Shown here one piece after another: positions 1-9,693 of a DNA stretch of 42,586 nucleotides (position 1 is its first letter; every line of letters starts with the position of its first letter). The DNA is from Methyloceanibacter sp. GTDB taxonomy: Bacteria; Pseudomonadota; Alphaproteobacteria; Rhizobiales; Methyloligellaceae. Under the pieces are notes generated by a model. It did no database searches, had not been told where the DNA came from, and saw nothing but the letters and a program-made list of their open reading frames with translations. Location: assembly GCA_029287395.1 (NCBI GenBank), contig JARFRF010000100.1, positions 1 to 42,586 of the forward strand, given 5' to 3'. The position numbers and the translations under genes were made by a program.

Positions 1-1038
1 GCCAAGTCCCTCGTGCAGGCGCAGCGAGAAACTCTGCGTCAGGTGGAGCAGAATGTGCTGCTCGACGCCGCCACCGCGTATGTGAACGTGGTTCGGGACC
101 AAGCTGTGGTTCGCCTTCGAGAGAATGACGTGCGCGTCCTCACGGAGCAGTTAAAGGCAACGCGGGACCGCTTCGATGTGGGCGAGGTCACGAGAACCGA
201 CGTCGCGCAAGCGGAGGCGCGACGTTCGGAAGCGCTAGCGACCCTGGCCACTGCGCAGGCAAACCTGAAGACGAGCAGGGCGACATACGAGCAGGTAATC
301 GGTCACCCGCCTGGGAATCTCGTTGCGCCGCCCTCAATCCGTCACTTGCTTCCAAATTCGTTGGATGAGGCCATGACGCTGGGCGATGGTGAGAACCCCG
401 CAATCCTGGTGGCAGTATACAATGAGGAGTCCTCGCTCTACGCCGTCGAGCGCATCATGGGCGAAATGCTGCCCTCAGTGTCGCTGGAGGCTGTTTACGA
501 CAAGCGCTTTGACCAGAGCAGGTCCATCAGCGACACCGAGACGACGTCCGTCACCGGGCGCGTTAGCGTTCCCCTCTATCAGGGCGGCGGGGTTTCGGCC
601 CGGGTGCGCCAAGCAAAAGAGACCAACAATCAGCTGAAGCGCGAGGTGGAAGACGCTCGCCTCCGGATTCATGCCGATGTCATTTCAAACTGGGGCATCC
701 TGCAGTCGTCGGGGCCTGCAATCCGGTCGGCAGAAGCCGCCGTTGCCGCGAACAAGATTGCGCTGACGGGCGTGCGTGAGGAGGAGAAGGTCGGCCAGCG
801 CACGACACTCGATGTCCTCGATGCCCAGCGGGAGCTTCTCAACTCCCAGATCGGCCTCGTCTCGGCGCTTCGTGACCGGGTTGTCGCAGAGTATTCGCTC
901 TACAGTGCCATCGGTCGAATGGATGCCCAAACGCTCGGTCTTTCAGTGCCTTATTATGATCCCTTCGAGCACTATGAGATCGTGAAAAATAAGCTATGGG
1001 GCCTCGCGCCGCCCGAACCGCCCCTAGCGGATAACTGA
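1..1038 (+). CDS. tolC: TolC family outer membrane efflux protein, 5'-truncated by the window edge
   Basis: Frame is open from base 1; sequence AKSLVQAQRETLRQVEQNVLLDAATAYVNVVRDQAVV...RFDVGEVTRTDVAQAEAR and QRTTLDVLDAQRELLNSQIGLVSALRDRVVAEYSLYSAIGRM are typical of TolC repeats. Confidence 0.92.
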   Translation, partial: AKSLVQAQRETLRQVEQNVLLDAATAYVNVVRDQAVVRLRENDVRVLTEQLKATRDRFDVGEVTRTDVAQAEARRSEALATLATAQANLKTSRATYEQVIGHPPGNLVAPPSIRHLLPNSLDEAMTLGDGENPAILVAVYNEESSLYAVERIMGEMLPSVSLEAVYDKRFDQSRSISDTETTSVTGRVSVPLYQGGGVSARVRQAKETNNQLKREVEDARLRIHADVISNWGILQSSGPAIRSAEAAVAANKIALTGVREEEKVGQRTTLDVLDAQRELLNSQIGLVSALRDRVVAEYSLYSAIGRMDAQTLGLSVPYYDPFEHYEIVKNKLWGLAPPEPPLADN

Positions 1039-1190
1039 ACCAATACCCACCTCCGTCGTTAACCATACGTCCCAATGTCCGTGCCAAGCGAAGACTTGGC
1101 CGTTAGCATTGTGTTAAGTTATTGATTGGGATCGATCCTAGCGACGATGGCTGGGGCAGTAGAATTTGAGAGGCGTTAAGGGATTTAGTA

Positions 1191-2510
1191 ATGAGCAGCA
1201 CCGAGCGCGCTCCTGAGCCGACGATGGAGGACATTCTTGCCTCTATTCGACGGATCATCACCGATGACGATGCGGGCAAAGGCGAGGGCGATAAGCCAGC
1301 CGCCGCCGCGCAGACCGAGGATGCAAGTCTAGAAGGCGAAGCCGACAATCAGATCATCGACGATATCGCACGCGTTCTAAGCTCCGGCAGCGATGAACCG
1401 GCCGACGAAGACGAAGAGATCATGGATCTTACCGGCGAGCTTGGCGGTCTGGAGTTGGTCGAGGAGGAACCCCAGGACGTCCTGGAGACGCCAGAGCCAG
1501 TCGATGCGGCTCCCGAATTCGTCGGGTCAAGCGACGTTTCTGATGAGGTTGTGGCGCTTGATGCGGCACAACCGGATGTCCTGCAGCCCGACGTGCCACA
1601 GGCGGATGACGCGGGACCCGATGTACTTGAGCCTGAAATGCTTGAAGTAGCCGAGACAGTCGTAGAGGTCGAGACGCTCGAAGTCGCCCAGCCTGTCGAA
1701 ATGGAGGCTCCACAAGAGGAGACCGTGCCGCGCGAAATGCCATCCATGGCACCGCCGCCGATCCCTGAGCCACCGGTCGAAGCCGCACCGGAGGCGCCGA
1801 AATTGTCCGCCAGTGAGGAAGCCGCGACCGCTCTTGAGCGCGCCATCGCGGCATTGAAAGCTGGCCAATCTCCCGCGACTGCTGCGGCGCCAGTTCCGAC
1901 CGCTCCTCCCGCCCCACCGTTCGACGCGTCGGTGCCTGTTGCAGAGAGCGTTGAGCCCACGGCAGAAGCGGCATTAGAGGAAACGCTGGCTGAGGCGATC
2001 CCGCTTCCCAGCGACATCCCAATGGCAGTTCCCATGGACTCGCCAACGCCAGAAAGCGAGACGCACTTGGATCCAGACGCCGAGTCCGTCGTTGAGATGG
2101 CCGAGTCCGTTGTCGAGATGGCAGAGACGCAAACGGAGCCGGACGCGCTGGCCGAAGACGAGTTGGTTCTGATGGACGACGAGACCGAGGAGACGATGGC
2201 TCTCGAAGAACCGGTGACCGCTCCCGAGCCGGAGGGTGCGCTGTTCTGGCCGCCGCAAGACTTCGCCATGGGCGAGGCTCAGCCAGAACCTGCACCGGAA
2301 ATCTCTGCAGCACCCGTGGAAGTCGCACCGGAAATCTTCGCTGCGGGGACCAACGGCGTTGCCTCCAAAGATACGTCAGGGCCGAAATCGCTTGAAGACA
2401 GCATCAAGGAGATGCTTCGGCCGATGTTGCGTGAGTGGCTTGACGAGAACATGCCGCGCATGATCCGCGAGGAGTTGGATTCGGACGCGTTACAACGCGA
2501 GCGAGACTAA
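1191..2510 (+). CDS. popZ: PopZ/DUF2497 family polar organizing protein with long acidic, proline-rich linker
   Basis: N-terminus TEPTMEDILASIRRII-like (PEPTMEDILASIRRIITDDD) and C-terminus SLEDSIKEMLRPMLREWLDENMPRMIREEL; lies between tolC and valS as is common in alphaproteobacteria. Confidence 0.88.
   Translation: MSSTERAPEPTMEDILASIRRIITDDDAGKGEGDKPAAAAQTEDASLEGEADNQIIDDIARVLSSGSDEPADEDEEIMDLTGELGGLELVEEEPQDVLETPEPVDAAPEFVGSSDVSDEVVALDAAQPDVLQPDVPQADDAGPDVLEPEMLEVAETVVEVETLEVAQPVEMEAPQEETVPREMPSMAPPPIPEPPVEAAPEAPKLSASEEAATALERAIAALKAGQSPATAAAPVPTAPPAPPFDASVPVAESVEPTAEAALEETLAEAIPLPSDIPMAVPMDSPTPESETHLDPDAESVVEMAESVVEMAETQTEPDALAEDELVLMDDETEETMALEEPVTAPEPEGALFWPPQDFAMGEAQPEPAPEISAAPVEVAPEIFAAGTNGVASKDTSGPKSLEDSIKEMLRPMLREWLDENMPRMIREELDSDALQRERD
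2079..2120 (+). repeat. Two in-frame 21-nt tandem units (AESVVEM x2) in the popZ linker
   Basis: gccgagtccgtcgttgagatg / gccgagtccgttgtcgagatg read directly. Confidence 0.85.
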
Positions 2511-2667
2511 TCTGCGGTCATGACCGTGCAGGCGGTCGCCCAAACACAGACGATCATTGACAGCATGGAAGCAGCGGTCGTAGGACGCGCAGGCGCGATG
2601 TCGCGCCCAGCGCTCCTGTGCTGAGCGGCTCGCGAAAGGTCCTGGATCCAACTGTTTACGATCGTCC

Positions 2668-5403
2668 ATGCTCGACAAGACATATCAGCCGAAAAACTTC
2701 GAAGGCCCCGTTTACGACGCCTGGGAGAGGGCGCGAGCATTCGCCGCCGGCCGCGGCGACCGTGAGGACGCGCGACCTTTTGCAGTGGTCATTCCGCCTC
2801 CGAATGTCACGGGCTCACTTCACATGGGGCATGCCCTCAACAACACGCTGCAGGATGTTCTTGTGCGGTTCGAGCGCATGCGGGGCAGGGATGTGCTCTG
2901 GCAGCCTGGAACTGACCACGCGGGTATCGCCACGCAAATGGTCGTCGAGCGCCAGCTCATGGAGCGTCAAGAGCCCAACAGACGAATGCTAGGGCGCGAG
3001 AAATTTATCGAGCGGATCTGGCAGTGGAAAGAAGAGTCCGGCAACACAATCATTGGGCAGCTAAAGCGCCTTGGCTGTTCTTGCGACTGGTCGCGCCAGC
3101 GGTTCACCATGGACGAGGGGCTGTCAAAAGCTGTTCGTAAGGTCTTCGTGGAGCTCTATACCGCCGGATTGATCTACAAGGACAAGCGCTTGGTGAATTG
3201 GGATCCGCAACTTCTAACCGCGATCTCCGATCTTGAAGTCGAGCAAGTCGAAACGAAGGGGCACTTGTGGCATCTGCGCTATCCGCTTGAAGGAGTGTCC
3301 TTCAATCCGGACGACCCCAACACATTCATCGTCGTCGCGACCACTCGTCCAGAGACGATGTTGGGTGACACCGCAGTTGCAGTTCATCCGGACGACGAAC
3401 GCTACAAGCACCTCGTCGGTAAGAATGTCATTCTGCCCATCGTCGGAAGGCGGATTCCAATCGTCGCAGACGAGTACTCGGACCCGGAGAAGGGCTCCGG
3501 CGCTGTGAAGATCACGCCGGCGCATGATTTCAATGACTTTGAGGTGGGCAAGCGCCATGGCCTGCCAATGATCAACGTCCTGAGCAGGGACGCGCGTTTG
3601 GATATTGGGCCGGAAACGGACTTCATGCATGGCGTTGAGATGACGCCAGCACTCGAAGACAAGATCCTCGAATGGAACGGCGTCTTCAGATTTGCCGCGC
3701 GAACCATGATCGTCGAGTGCATGGAGGACAACGGCTATCTCGAAGAGACCGAGCCGTATCTTCACACAGTGCCGCAAGGCGACCGGTCGGGCGCGGTTAT
3801 CGAGCCCTACTTGACGGATCAGTGGTATGTCGACGCCGCGACGCTCGCAAAGCCGGCCATCGAAGCCGTTCGTAGAGGTCGGACGAACTTCGCGCCGAAA
3901 AACTGGGAGTCGACGTATTTCCACTGGATGGAGAACATCCAGCCCTGGTGCATCTCGCGTCAGCTCTGGTGGGGGCACCAAATCCCGGCTTGGTATGGCC
4001 CCGACGGCAAAGTCTTCGTTGCGGAAGACGAGTCGGCTGCCATAGCTTTGGCAAAAGCGCACTACGGAAAAGAAGAGACACTCACGCGCGACGACGACGT
4101 ACTCGACACGTGGTTCTCCTCGGCGCTGTGGCCGTTCACCACACTCGGTTGGCCAGATAAGACCCCCGAGCTTGCGCGTTACTATCCGACCGACGTACTA
4201 GTCACCGGCTTCGACATCATCTTCTTCTGGATCGCGCGAATGATGATGATGGGCTTGCATTTCATGGATGAGGTTCCGTTCCGCGACATCTACATCCACG
4301 CCCTGGTCCGTGATGGGAAGGGTCAGAAGATGTCGAAGTCGAAGGGCAACGTCATCGATCCCATCGAACTAATTGATGCCTATGGCGCTGACGCGCTGCG
4401 TTTCACGCTTGCTGCGATGGCCGCACAAGGGCGAGACATCAAACTGTCCAGCGGGCGTGTTGAGGGGTATCGCAATTTTGCGACCAAGCTTTGGAATGCC
4501 TCTCGCTTCGCGATGATGAATGACTGTATCCCGGTCGAAGGGTTCGATCCCAAGGAGGCCAAAACAACGCTTAATCGTTGGATCGCTGGCGAGCTGGAGC
4601 GGGCGGTCTCTGCTGTTACGGAAGCGCTCGAAGGGTTCCGTTTCAACGAAGCCGCCGGAGCCGTCTACCACTTCATTTGGCACATCTATTGCGACTGGTA
4701 TCTCGAACTCATAAAGCCAGTTTTCGTCGGCGATGACGAGGCGGCAAAAGCCGAAACGCGGGCCATGGCGGCCTATGTCCTCGATAAGGCGCTCCAGTTG
4801 CTGCACCCTTTCATGCCTTTCGTCACAGAAGAGCTTTGGGAAAAGCGTGCGCCTGAGGGAACGCCCCGCGAGACCCTCTTAATACTCTCGCCGTGGCCAA
4901 CGCATCAGGGGCTACAAGATGCTGCTGCTGACGAGGAGATCGGCTGGGTTATTCGGCTCGTGACGGACGTACGATCTGTTCGCGCCGAAATGAATGTGCC
5001 TGCGGGAAGAAAAGTACCGCTCGTAATTGCCGGGGCCACGGATAGGACCAGGGAACGGGTGGCCGCTCATCTCGAGACTGTTTCAAGGCTCGCCCGGATT
5101 GAAAGCATTGACTTCGCCGAAACGCCGCCCGCGGGTTCGGTCCAGATTGTTCTCGACGAGGCAACGATCGCTCTGCCGCTTCAGGGTGTGATCGACATTG
5201 ACGCCGAAGCTGACCGGCTCAAGCGTGAGATCGATAAAGTCGGAGCCGAAATAACGCAGATTGACGCCAAGCTCGCCAACGACAAGTTTGTGTCACGCGC
5301 GCCACAGCACGTGGTCGAAGAGCAACGCGAACGCAAGGCAGACGCGGAGGCCATGGCGACCAAACTGGCGCAGGCTCTCAAGCGGCTAGAAGCGGCTCTG
5401 TAA
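2668..5403 (+). CDS. valS: Valine--tRNA ligase
   Basis: 911 aa; PPPNVTGSLHMGHALNNTLQDVLVRFERMRG (HIGH motif region), GQKMSKSKGNVIDP (KMSKS), C-terminal coiled coil. Confidence 0.98.
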   Translation: MLDKTYQPKNFEGPVYDAWERARAFAAGRGDREDARPFAVVIPPPNVTGSLHMGHALNNTLQDVLVRFERMRGRDVLWQPGTDHAGIATQMVVERQLMERQEPNRRMLGREKFIERIWQWKEESGNTIIGQLKRLGCSCDWSRQRFTMDEGLSKAVRKVFVELYTAGLIYKDKRLVNWDPQLLTAISDLEVEQVETKGHLWHLRYPLEGVSFNPDDPNTFIVVATTRPETMLGDTAVAVHPDDERYKHLVGKNVILPIVGRRIPIVADEYSDPEKGSGAVKITPAHDFNDFEVGKRHGLPMINVLSRDARLDIGPETDFMHGVEMTPALEDKILEWNGVFRFAARTMIVECMEDNGYLEETEPYLHTVPQGDRSGAVIEPYLTDQWYVDAATLAKPAIEAVRRGRTNFAPKNWESTYFHWMENIQPWCISRQLWWGHQIPAWYGPDGKVFVAEDESAAIALAKAHYGKEETLTRDDDVLDTWFSSALWPFTTLGWPDKTPELARYYPTDVLVTGFDIIFFWIARMMMMGLHFMDEVPFRDIYIHALVRDGKGQKMSKSKGNVIDPIELIDAYGADALRFTLAAMAAQGRDIKLSSGRVEGYRNFATKLWNASRFAMMNDCIPVEGFDPKEAKTTLNRWIAGELERAVSAVTEALEGFRFNEAAGAVYHFIWHIYCDWYLELIKPVFVGDDEAAKAETRAMAAYVLDKALQLLHPFMPFVTEELWEKRAPEGTPRETLLILSPWPTHQGLQDAAADEEIGWVIRLVTDVRSVRAEMNVPAGRKVPLVIAGATDRTRERVAAHLETVSRLARIESIDFAETPPAGSVQIVLDEATIALPLQGVIDIDAEADRLKREIDKVGAEITQIDAKLANDKFVSRAPQHVVEEQRERKADAEAMATKLAQALKRLEAAL

Positions 5404-5427
5404 AGTCAAATCCCTTGGTCTAGATAG

Positions 5428-5523
5428 ATGCCGTCAGTTGTGCGGTCACCGAAATGCGAGGCCGTTTTCGGGCCTGCATTGGTGGCTGGTTTGGTCCCAA
5501 AAGTCGAATATCTCCAGCTGTAA
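5428..5523 (+). other. Short ORF in ilvD upstream region (31 codons, V/L-rich), speculative leader peptide
   Basis: ATG at 5428, TAA at 5521: MPSVVRSPKCEAVFGPALVAGLVPKVEYLQL; 10 of 31 residues are V or L. Not in the supplied ORF track (below its length cutoff). Confidence 0.2.
5447..5484 (+). other. Long bulged hairpin in ilvD upstream region
   Basis: CACC-(ga)-AATGC-(g)-AGGCC / gttttcg / GGCCT-GCATT-GGTG: 14 Watson-Crick pairs with two small bulges. Confidence 0.6.
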
Positions 5524-5619
5524 CTGAAATACAACAGACGGAAGACGAGACGCCTCGTTTGCGCCATAAAACTCTGTGAAATCACACAAAGTACAGAGGA
5601 TCATCGGTCTTTTTAGGCA

Positions 5620-5638
5620 CTCGCAAATATAATGCGAG
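5620..5638 (+). other. Perfect 6-bp hairpin in ilvD upstream region
   Basis: CTCGCA-aatataa-TGCGAG; enclosed by GGTCT (5606-5610) / AGACC (5646-5650). Confidence 0.5.
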
Positions 5639-5725
5639 AGGGGGCAGACCAGGGAGCAACTAGCCGGTGCGCTAGGCCGAAACGGAAAACCGTCGGGGCT
5701 GCCGCAGTCGGTTGGTAGTCAGTAC

Positions 5726-7450
5726 ATGGACGCAAAGACGTTCGACAAATCGAACCTGCCGAGTAGGCATGTGACGGAGGGGCCTTCGCGGGCTCCGCAT
5801 CGCTCTTACTATTACGCGATGGGCCTGACGCGCGGCCAAATTCATCAGCCTTTCGTTGGTGTGGCCACGTGTTGGAATGAGGCTGCGCCCTGCAACATTG
5901 CGCTGATGCGTCAGGCGCAAGCCGTCAAGCAAGGCGTCGCGGCCAAGGAAGGGACACCTCGCGAGTTCTGCACCATTACAGTCACAGACGGCATTGCGAT
6001 GGGACACCAGGGCATGAAGTCCTCGCTGCCGTCCCGAGAAGTTATCGCCGATAGCGTCGAGCTGACCATGCGCGGCCACAGTTACGATGCGCTTGTGGGG
6101 CTAGCCGGCTGCGATAAGTCACTGCCGGGCATGATGATGGCCATGTGCCGCCTCAATGTTCCCTCGATCTTTATTTACGGCGGCTCGATTCTTCCCGGGA
6201 CTTTTCGTGGTCGCCCTGTGACAGTTCAAGATTTGTTTGAAGCCGTCGGGCAGGTCTCAGTCGGCAATATGTCGCTCGAGGATCTAGACGAATTGGAACA
6301 GGTCGCATGCCCTTCGGCAGGGGCCTGTGGCGCGCAGTTCACCGCGAACACAATGGCAACTGTGTCCGAAGCCATTGGTCTTGCTTTGCCCTATTCGGCG
6401 GGCGCGCCCGCTCCTTACGAGATCCGAGACCGGTTTTGTATGGCCGCCGGCGAGAAGATTATGGACCTTCTCGCACTCAATCTCCGTCCAAGGGACATAG
6501 TGACCAGGCAGTCTTTGGAGAATGCGGCGGCGGTGGTCGCGGCATCTGGCGGATCGACGAATGCTGCACTGCATCTGCCGGCCATAGCGCACGAGTGCGG
6601 GATCGAATTCGACTTGTTCGATGTTGCCGAGATATTCAAGAAAACGCCCTATATCGCGGATTTGAAGCCTGGTGGGCGCTATGTCGCTAAGGACCTCTTC
6701 GAAGCCGGCGGTGTACCGCTGCTGATGAAGACACTCCTCGATCACGGGCACCTTCACGGAGACTGCGTCACCGTCACGGGTCGGACGATTGCTGAGAATC
6801 TTTCCAAGGTCGAATGGAACCAAGACCAGGACGTTGTGCGTTCTGCTGACGACCCGATCACGCCAACAGGTGGCGTGGTGGGTCTCAGAGGATCGCTGGC
6901 GCCCGATGGCGCGATCGTCAAGGTCGCAGGTTTGGAGAACTTGAAGTTCCGCGGGCCAGCGCGCTGCTTCAATAGCGAGGAAGAGGCATTTTCGGCCGTG
7001 AGCGCGAGAGAGTACAAAGAAGGCGAAGTCATCATCATACGGTATGAGGGCCCCAAGGGCGGTCCGGGTATGCGTGAGATGTTGTCGACCACCGCTGCTA
7101 TTTACGGGCAGGGGATGGGCGACAAGGTTGCGTTGATCACTGACGGCCGTTTTTCTGGCGCCACACGCGGCTTCTGCATTGGTCATGTGGGACCAGAGGC
7201 GGCGATCTGCGGTCCGATTGCACTGGTGCGAGATGGCGACATGATTACGCTCGATGCAATTGACGGCCGGATTGACCTCGAGGTCGACGAGGACGAACTC
7301 GCTGAACGCGCAAAGGATTGGACGCCACCAACGCCCAGTTTTGAAAGCGGGTGTATCTGGAAATACGCGCAGCAAGTTGGTGCAGCGCGCGAGGGTGCTG
7401 TAACCCATCCCGGCGCCGCTGCCGAACGGAGCTGCTATGCGGATATTTAG
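5726..7450 (+). CDS. ilvD: Dihydroxy-acid dehydratase
   Basis: 574 aa; [73 protein letters not shown]. Confidence 0.97.
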   Translation: MDAKTFDKSNLPSRHVTEGPSRAPHRSYYYAMGLTRGQIHQPFVGVATCWNEAAPCNIALMRQAQAVKQGVAAKEGTPREFCTITVTDGIAMGHQGMKSSLPSREVIADSVELTMRGHSYDALVGLAGCDKSLPGMMMAMCRLNVPSIFIYGGSILPGTFRGRPVTVQDLFEAVGQVSVGNMSLEDLDELEQVACPSAGACGAQFTANTMATVSEAIGLALPYSAGAPAPYEIRDRFCMAAGEKIMDLLALNLRPRDIVTRQSLENAAAVVAASGGSTNAALHLPAIAHECGIEFDLFDVAEIFKKTPYIADLKPGGRYVAKDLFEAGGVPLLMKTLLDHGHLHGDCVTVTGRTIAENLSKVEWNQDQDVVRSADDPITPTGGVVGLRGSLAPDGAIVKVAGLENLKFRGPARCFNSEEEAFSAVSAREYKEGEVIIIRYEGPKGGPGMREMLSTTAAIYGQGMGDKVALITDGRFSGATRGFCIGHVGPEAAICGPIALVRDGDMITLDAIDGRIDLEVDEDELAERAKDWTPPTPSFESGCIWKYAQQVGAAREGAVTHPGAAAERSCYADI

Positions 7451-8423
7451 CGTCTCCCAAATCGGCGCTGCATTTGCGGCGGTCATCGTGCTAACGTCGG
7501 TTGGCGTGGGCAGCGCTGATACGCCGCCGTCCTACAAGTCCGCTACAGAAGCCTATCGGCAGGGCATGACGGCAATAAATGCTGGGCAGACAGACTCTGC
7601 ACTTCCCGCGTTGGAATACGCAGCGGCTCACGGTGTGCTCGGCGCGCAGCTGAAACTGGCGCGCCTCTACACCAAAGACGGCGCCGTTCCCGAGAACTCC
7701 TCCAAGGCGTTCCGCTACTATCAACGTATCGCTGATCAGTTCGCGGACGTTCCGGCGTCCAGCCCAATTGCTCGCTACGTTGGAGAGGCTTTTTGCGCGC
7801 TGGGACAATACTATGTCGATGGCATTGCCGAATTGCCGCTGCGGGCGGATCCAGCATACGGCTCTAGGCTCCTACGGCATGCCGGCACCTATTTTGGCGA
7901 CGCTGAAGCCCAGTATCGCCTTGGACGGCTCTATCTGACAGGCACTGGCGTTGTTAAGAGCCGAACGATCGCAGCGAACTGGCTTACGATGGCCGCCCGC
8001 AAGCAACATCCCGGTGCTCAGGCCGTGCTCGGTGAGATGCTTTGGACCGGCGAAGGCGTCGGCAAGAGACGAGCGCAAGGTCTCGCGCTGCTGATGTTGG
8101 CAAATCAAAACACTCGCAAGGACGGCGTCGACTCAGGATGGATTTCCCAGAGCTACGACAGGACGATTGCAATCGCTGACCGCATCACTGTCGAGCAAGC
8201 CAAGGCGCTACTGCCTCGATTGAGCGATGGAGGTAAGGCAGCTGCGGCTGTCACTATTCCGACGGTGCCTACGACGACCCGCGCCGTCCCAGCTGCGCAG
8301 GAACCTTCCTTGTCCGTGAGCAGTAAGCCGCGTCTTGGACCTGTGGACCTTGCTCCGCCGCCCAAGATGGGACTGTCGGTGGGCTTTGGCAGCACCGAGG
8401 CAGGTGTAGGCGGGGTGCAGTAG
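7437..8423 (+). CDS. Signal-peptide-bearing Sel1-repeat (TPR-like) protein
   Basis: Hydrophobic N-terminus; repeats [70 protein letters not shown] overlaps the ilvD end by 14 nt. Confidence 0.85.
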   Translation: MRIFSVSQIGAAFAAVIVLTSVGVGSADTPPSYKSATEAYRQGMTAINAGQTDSALPALEYAAAHGVLGAQLKLARLYTKDGAVPENSSKAFRYYQRIADQFADVPASSPIARYVGEAFCALGQYYVDGIAELPLRADPAYGSRLLRHAGTYFGDAEAQYRLGRLYLTGTGVVKSRTIAANWLTMAARKQHPGAQAVLGEMLWTGEGVGKRRAQGLALLMLANQNTRKDGVDSGWISQSYDRTIAIADRITVEQAKALLPRLSDGGKAAAAVTIPTVPTTTRAVPAAQEPSLSVSSKPRLGPVDLAPPPKMGLSVGFGSTEAGVGGVQ

Positions 8424-8460
8424 CGGGCCCCCACGACGACGTGACGTTCTTCTCGGCGCG

Positions 8461-9243
8461 TTAGACCGCAAGCTCCATGACAACAGGCACATGATCCGAT
8501 GGCTTCTCCCAGCCACGCGGTTCAGCATCGATGTCGCATGAAACCAGCATATCAGCGGCCTGCGGCGACAGCAGCAGATGGTCTATTCTGATGCCGTGGT
8601 TCTTCTGCCAGGCGCCGGCTTGATAGTCCCAAAAAGTGAACTGATGCGGCTCGTCGTGGCAGGCGCGGAAGGCATCGGTCAATCCGAGATTAAGTAAGCT
8701 CTGAAATCGAGCACGCGTCTCCGGCAGGAACAGCGCGTCACTCAGCCAAGCTTTCGGGTCGTAGACGTCTTCTGGGGTCGGGATGACGTTGTAGTCACCC
8801 GCCACGACGAAGGGCTCCTCATAGGTCATGAGCTCTTCCACGCGGAGCTTTAGTCGTTCCATCCAGGAGAGCTTGTAGGGGTACTTCTCGGAGTCTACCG
8901 GATTGCCATTGGGCAAGTAGATATTCACGACCCGCACGACCCCAGACGGAACAGACACCACGCCCTCCATGTAGCGTGCCTGTAGGTCGTCCGGGTCTCC
9001 CGGGAGTCCGCGGACAACCTCGTCGAAGGGCAGTTTCGACAAAAGGGCGACACCATTGAAGCCCTTCTGGCCATGGACGGCGACGTTGTAGCCAAGCTCT
9101 TCGAAGACTTCTGAAGGAAAACCTTCGTCGATGCTCTTGATCTCTTGAAAACAGGCGATATCGGGAGAAGCCGATCTGAGCCAGGTTTTGACGGTTTCAA
9201 GGCGGGCCTTGATGCCGTTTATGTTCCACGTCGCGATTCTCAT
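8461..9243 (-). CDS. xthA: Exodeoxyribonuclease III (AP endonuclease)
   Basis: MRIATWNINGIKARLETVKTWL..., CFQEIKSIDEGFP, VVAGDYNVIPT, GIRIDHLLLSP, SDHVPVVMEL. Confidence 0.96.
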   Translation of the reverse strand: MRIATWNINGIKARLETVKTWLRSASPDIACFQEIKSIDEGFPSEVFEELGYNVAVHGQKGFNGVALLSKLPFDEVVRGLPGDPDDLQARYMEGVVSVPSGVVRVVNIYLPNGNPVDSEKYPYKLSWMERLKLRVEELMTYEEPFVVAGDYNVIPTPEDVYDPKAWLSDALFLPETRARFQSLLNLGLTDAFRACHDEPHQFTFWDYQAGAWQKNHGIRIDHLLLSPQAADMLVSCDIDAEPRGWEKPSDHVPVVMELAV

Positions 9244-9310
9244 GCACCCACATAGCCATGGCCGGCTGCTGGGGGCAACTGGATGGATGCTCGGATGAAT
9301 GACGCCTTGG

Positions 9311-9643
9311 CTAGATCGAAAAGCTTGTGCCGCAGCCGCAAGAAGCCGTCGCGTTGGGATTGCTTATCTTGAACTGAGCGCCGATCAACTCGTCGACAAA
9401 GTCGATCTCCGAACCCACCATGAACGGGATCGAGGTGGGGTCCACGGCAACCGTTGCTCCGTCGCGCTCTATGAGCAAGTCGTCCGGGGCGGCGCTCTCA
9501 ATCAATTCAAAGCGATACTGGAACCCCGAGCAGCCGCCGCCGTCGACGCTCACGCGGAATAATTCCGCGTTTTCATCTGCGCCAACGAGTTCCACGATGC
9601 GCTTGGCCGCGCTCGGGCTAATGGTGATAGACGGTCCGCTCAT
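9311..9643 (-). CDS. erpA: HesB/IscA family iron-sulfur cluster insertion protein
   Basis: VSVDGGGCSGFQYRFEL and NPNATASCGCGTSFSI: conserved A-type carrier cysteines. Confidence 0.94.
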   Translation of the reverse strand: MSGPSITISPSAAKRIVELVGADENAELFRVSVDGGGCSGFQYRFELIESAAPDDLLIERDGATVAVDPTSIPFMVGSEIDFVDELIGAQFKISNPNATASCGCGTSFSI

Positions 9644-9649
9644 CTTCGG

Positions 9650-9688
9650 TTAGCCAATCCTTATTGGTTAAATGATGGGATTGGCTAA
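9650..9688. promoter_or_regulatory. Three copies of ATTGGYTAA (one inverted) in the 50-nt divergent erpA/dgt gap; candidate operator or shared 5' element
   Basis: TTAGCCAATcc 9650-9660 (inverse of GGATTGGCTAA), ATTGGTTAA 9663-9671, GGATTGGCTAA 9678-9688. Confidence 0.55.
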
Positions 9689-9693
9689 AGCCA

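Noticed and set aside
1349-2269. 306-aa minus-strand ORF opposite popZ
   Set aside because: Low-complexity Ser/Gly/Thr translation mirroring the acidic GC-rich popZ linker codons; no motif; antisense artefact.
3214-4062. 282-aa minus-strand ORF inside valS
   Set aside because: Antisense to conserved ValRS catalytic domain; no motif or start signal.
5404-5725. tRNA or cobalamin/SAM riboswitch in the ilvD upstream gap
   Set aside because: No T-loop GGTTCRA motif or acceptor stem, and no match by eye to known riboswitch cores; kept only as an unclassified structured region.
6284-7486. 400-aa minus-strand ORF opposite ilvD
   Set aside because: ilvD is unambiguous on the plus strand; the antisense translation has no recognisable domain.
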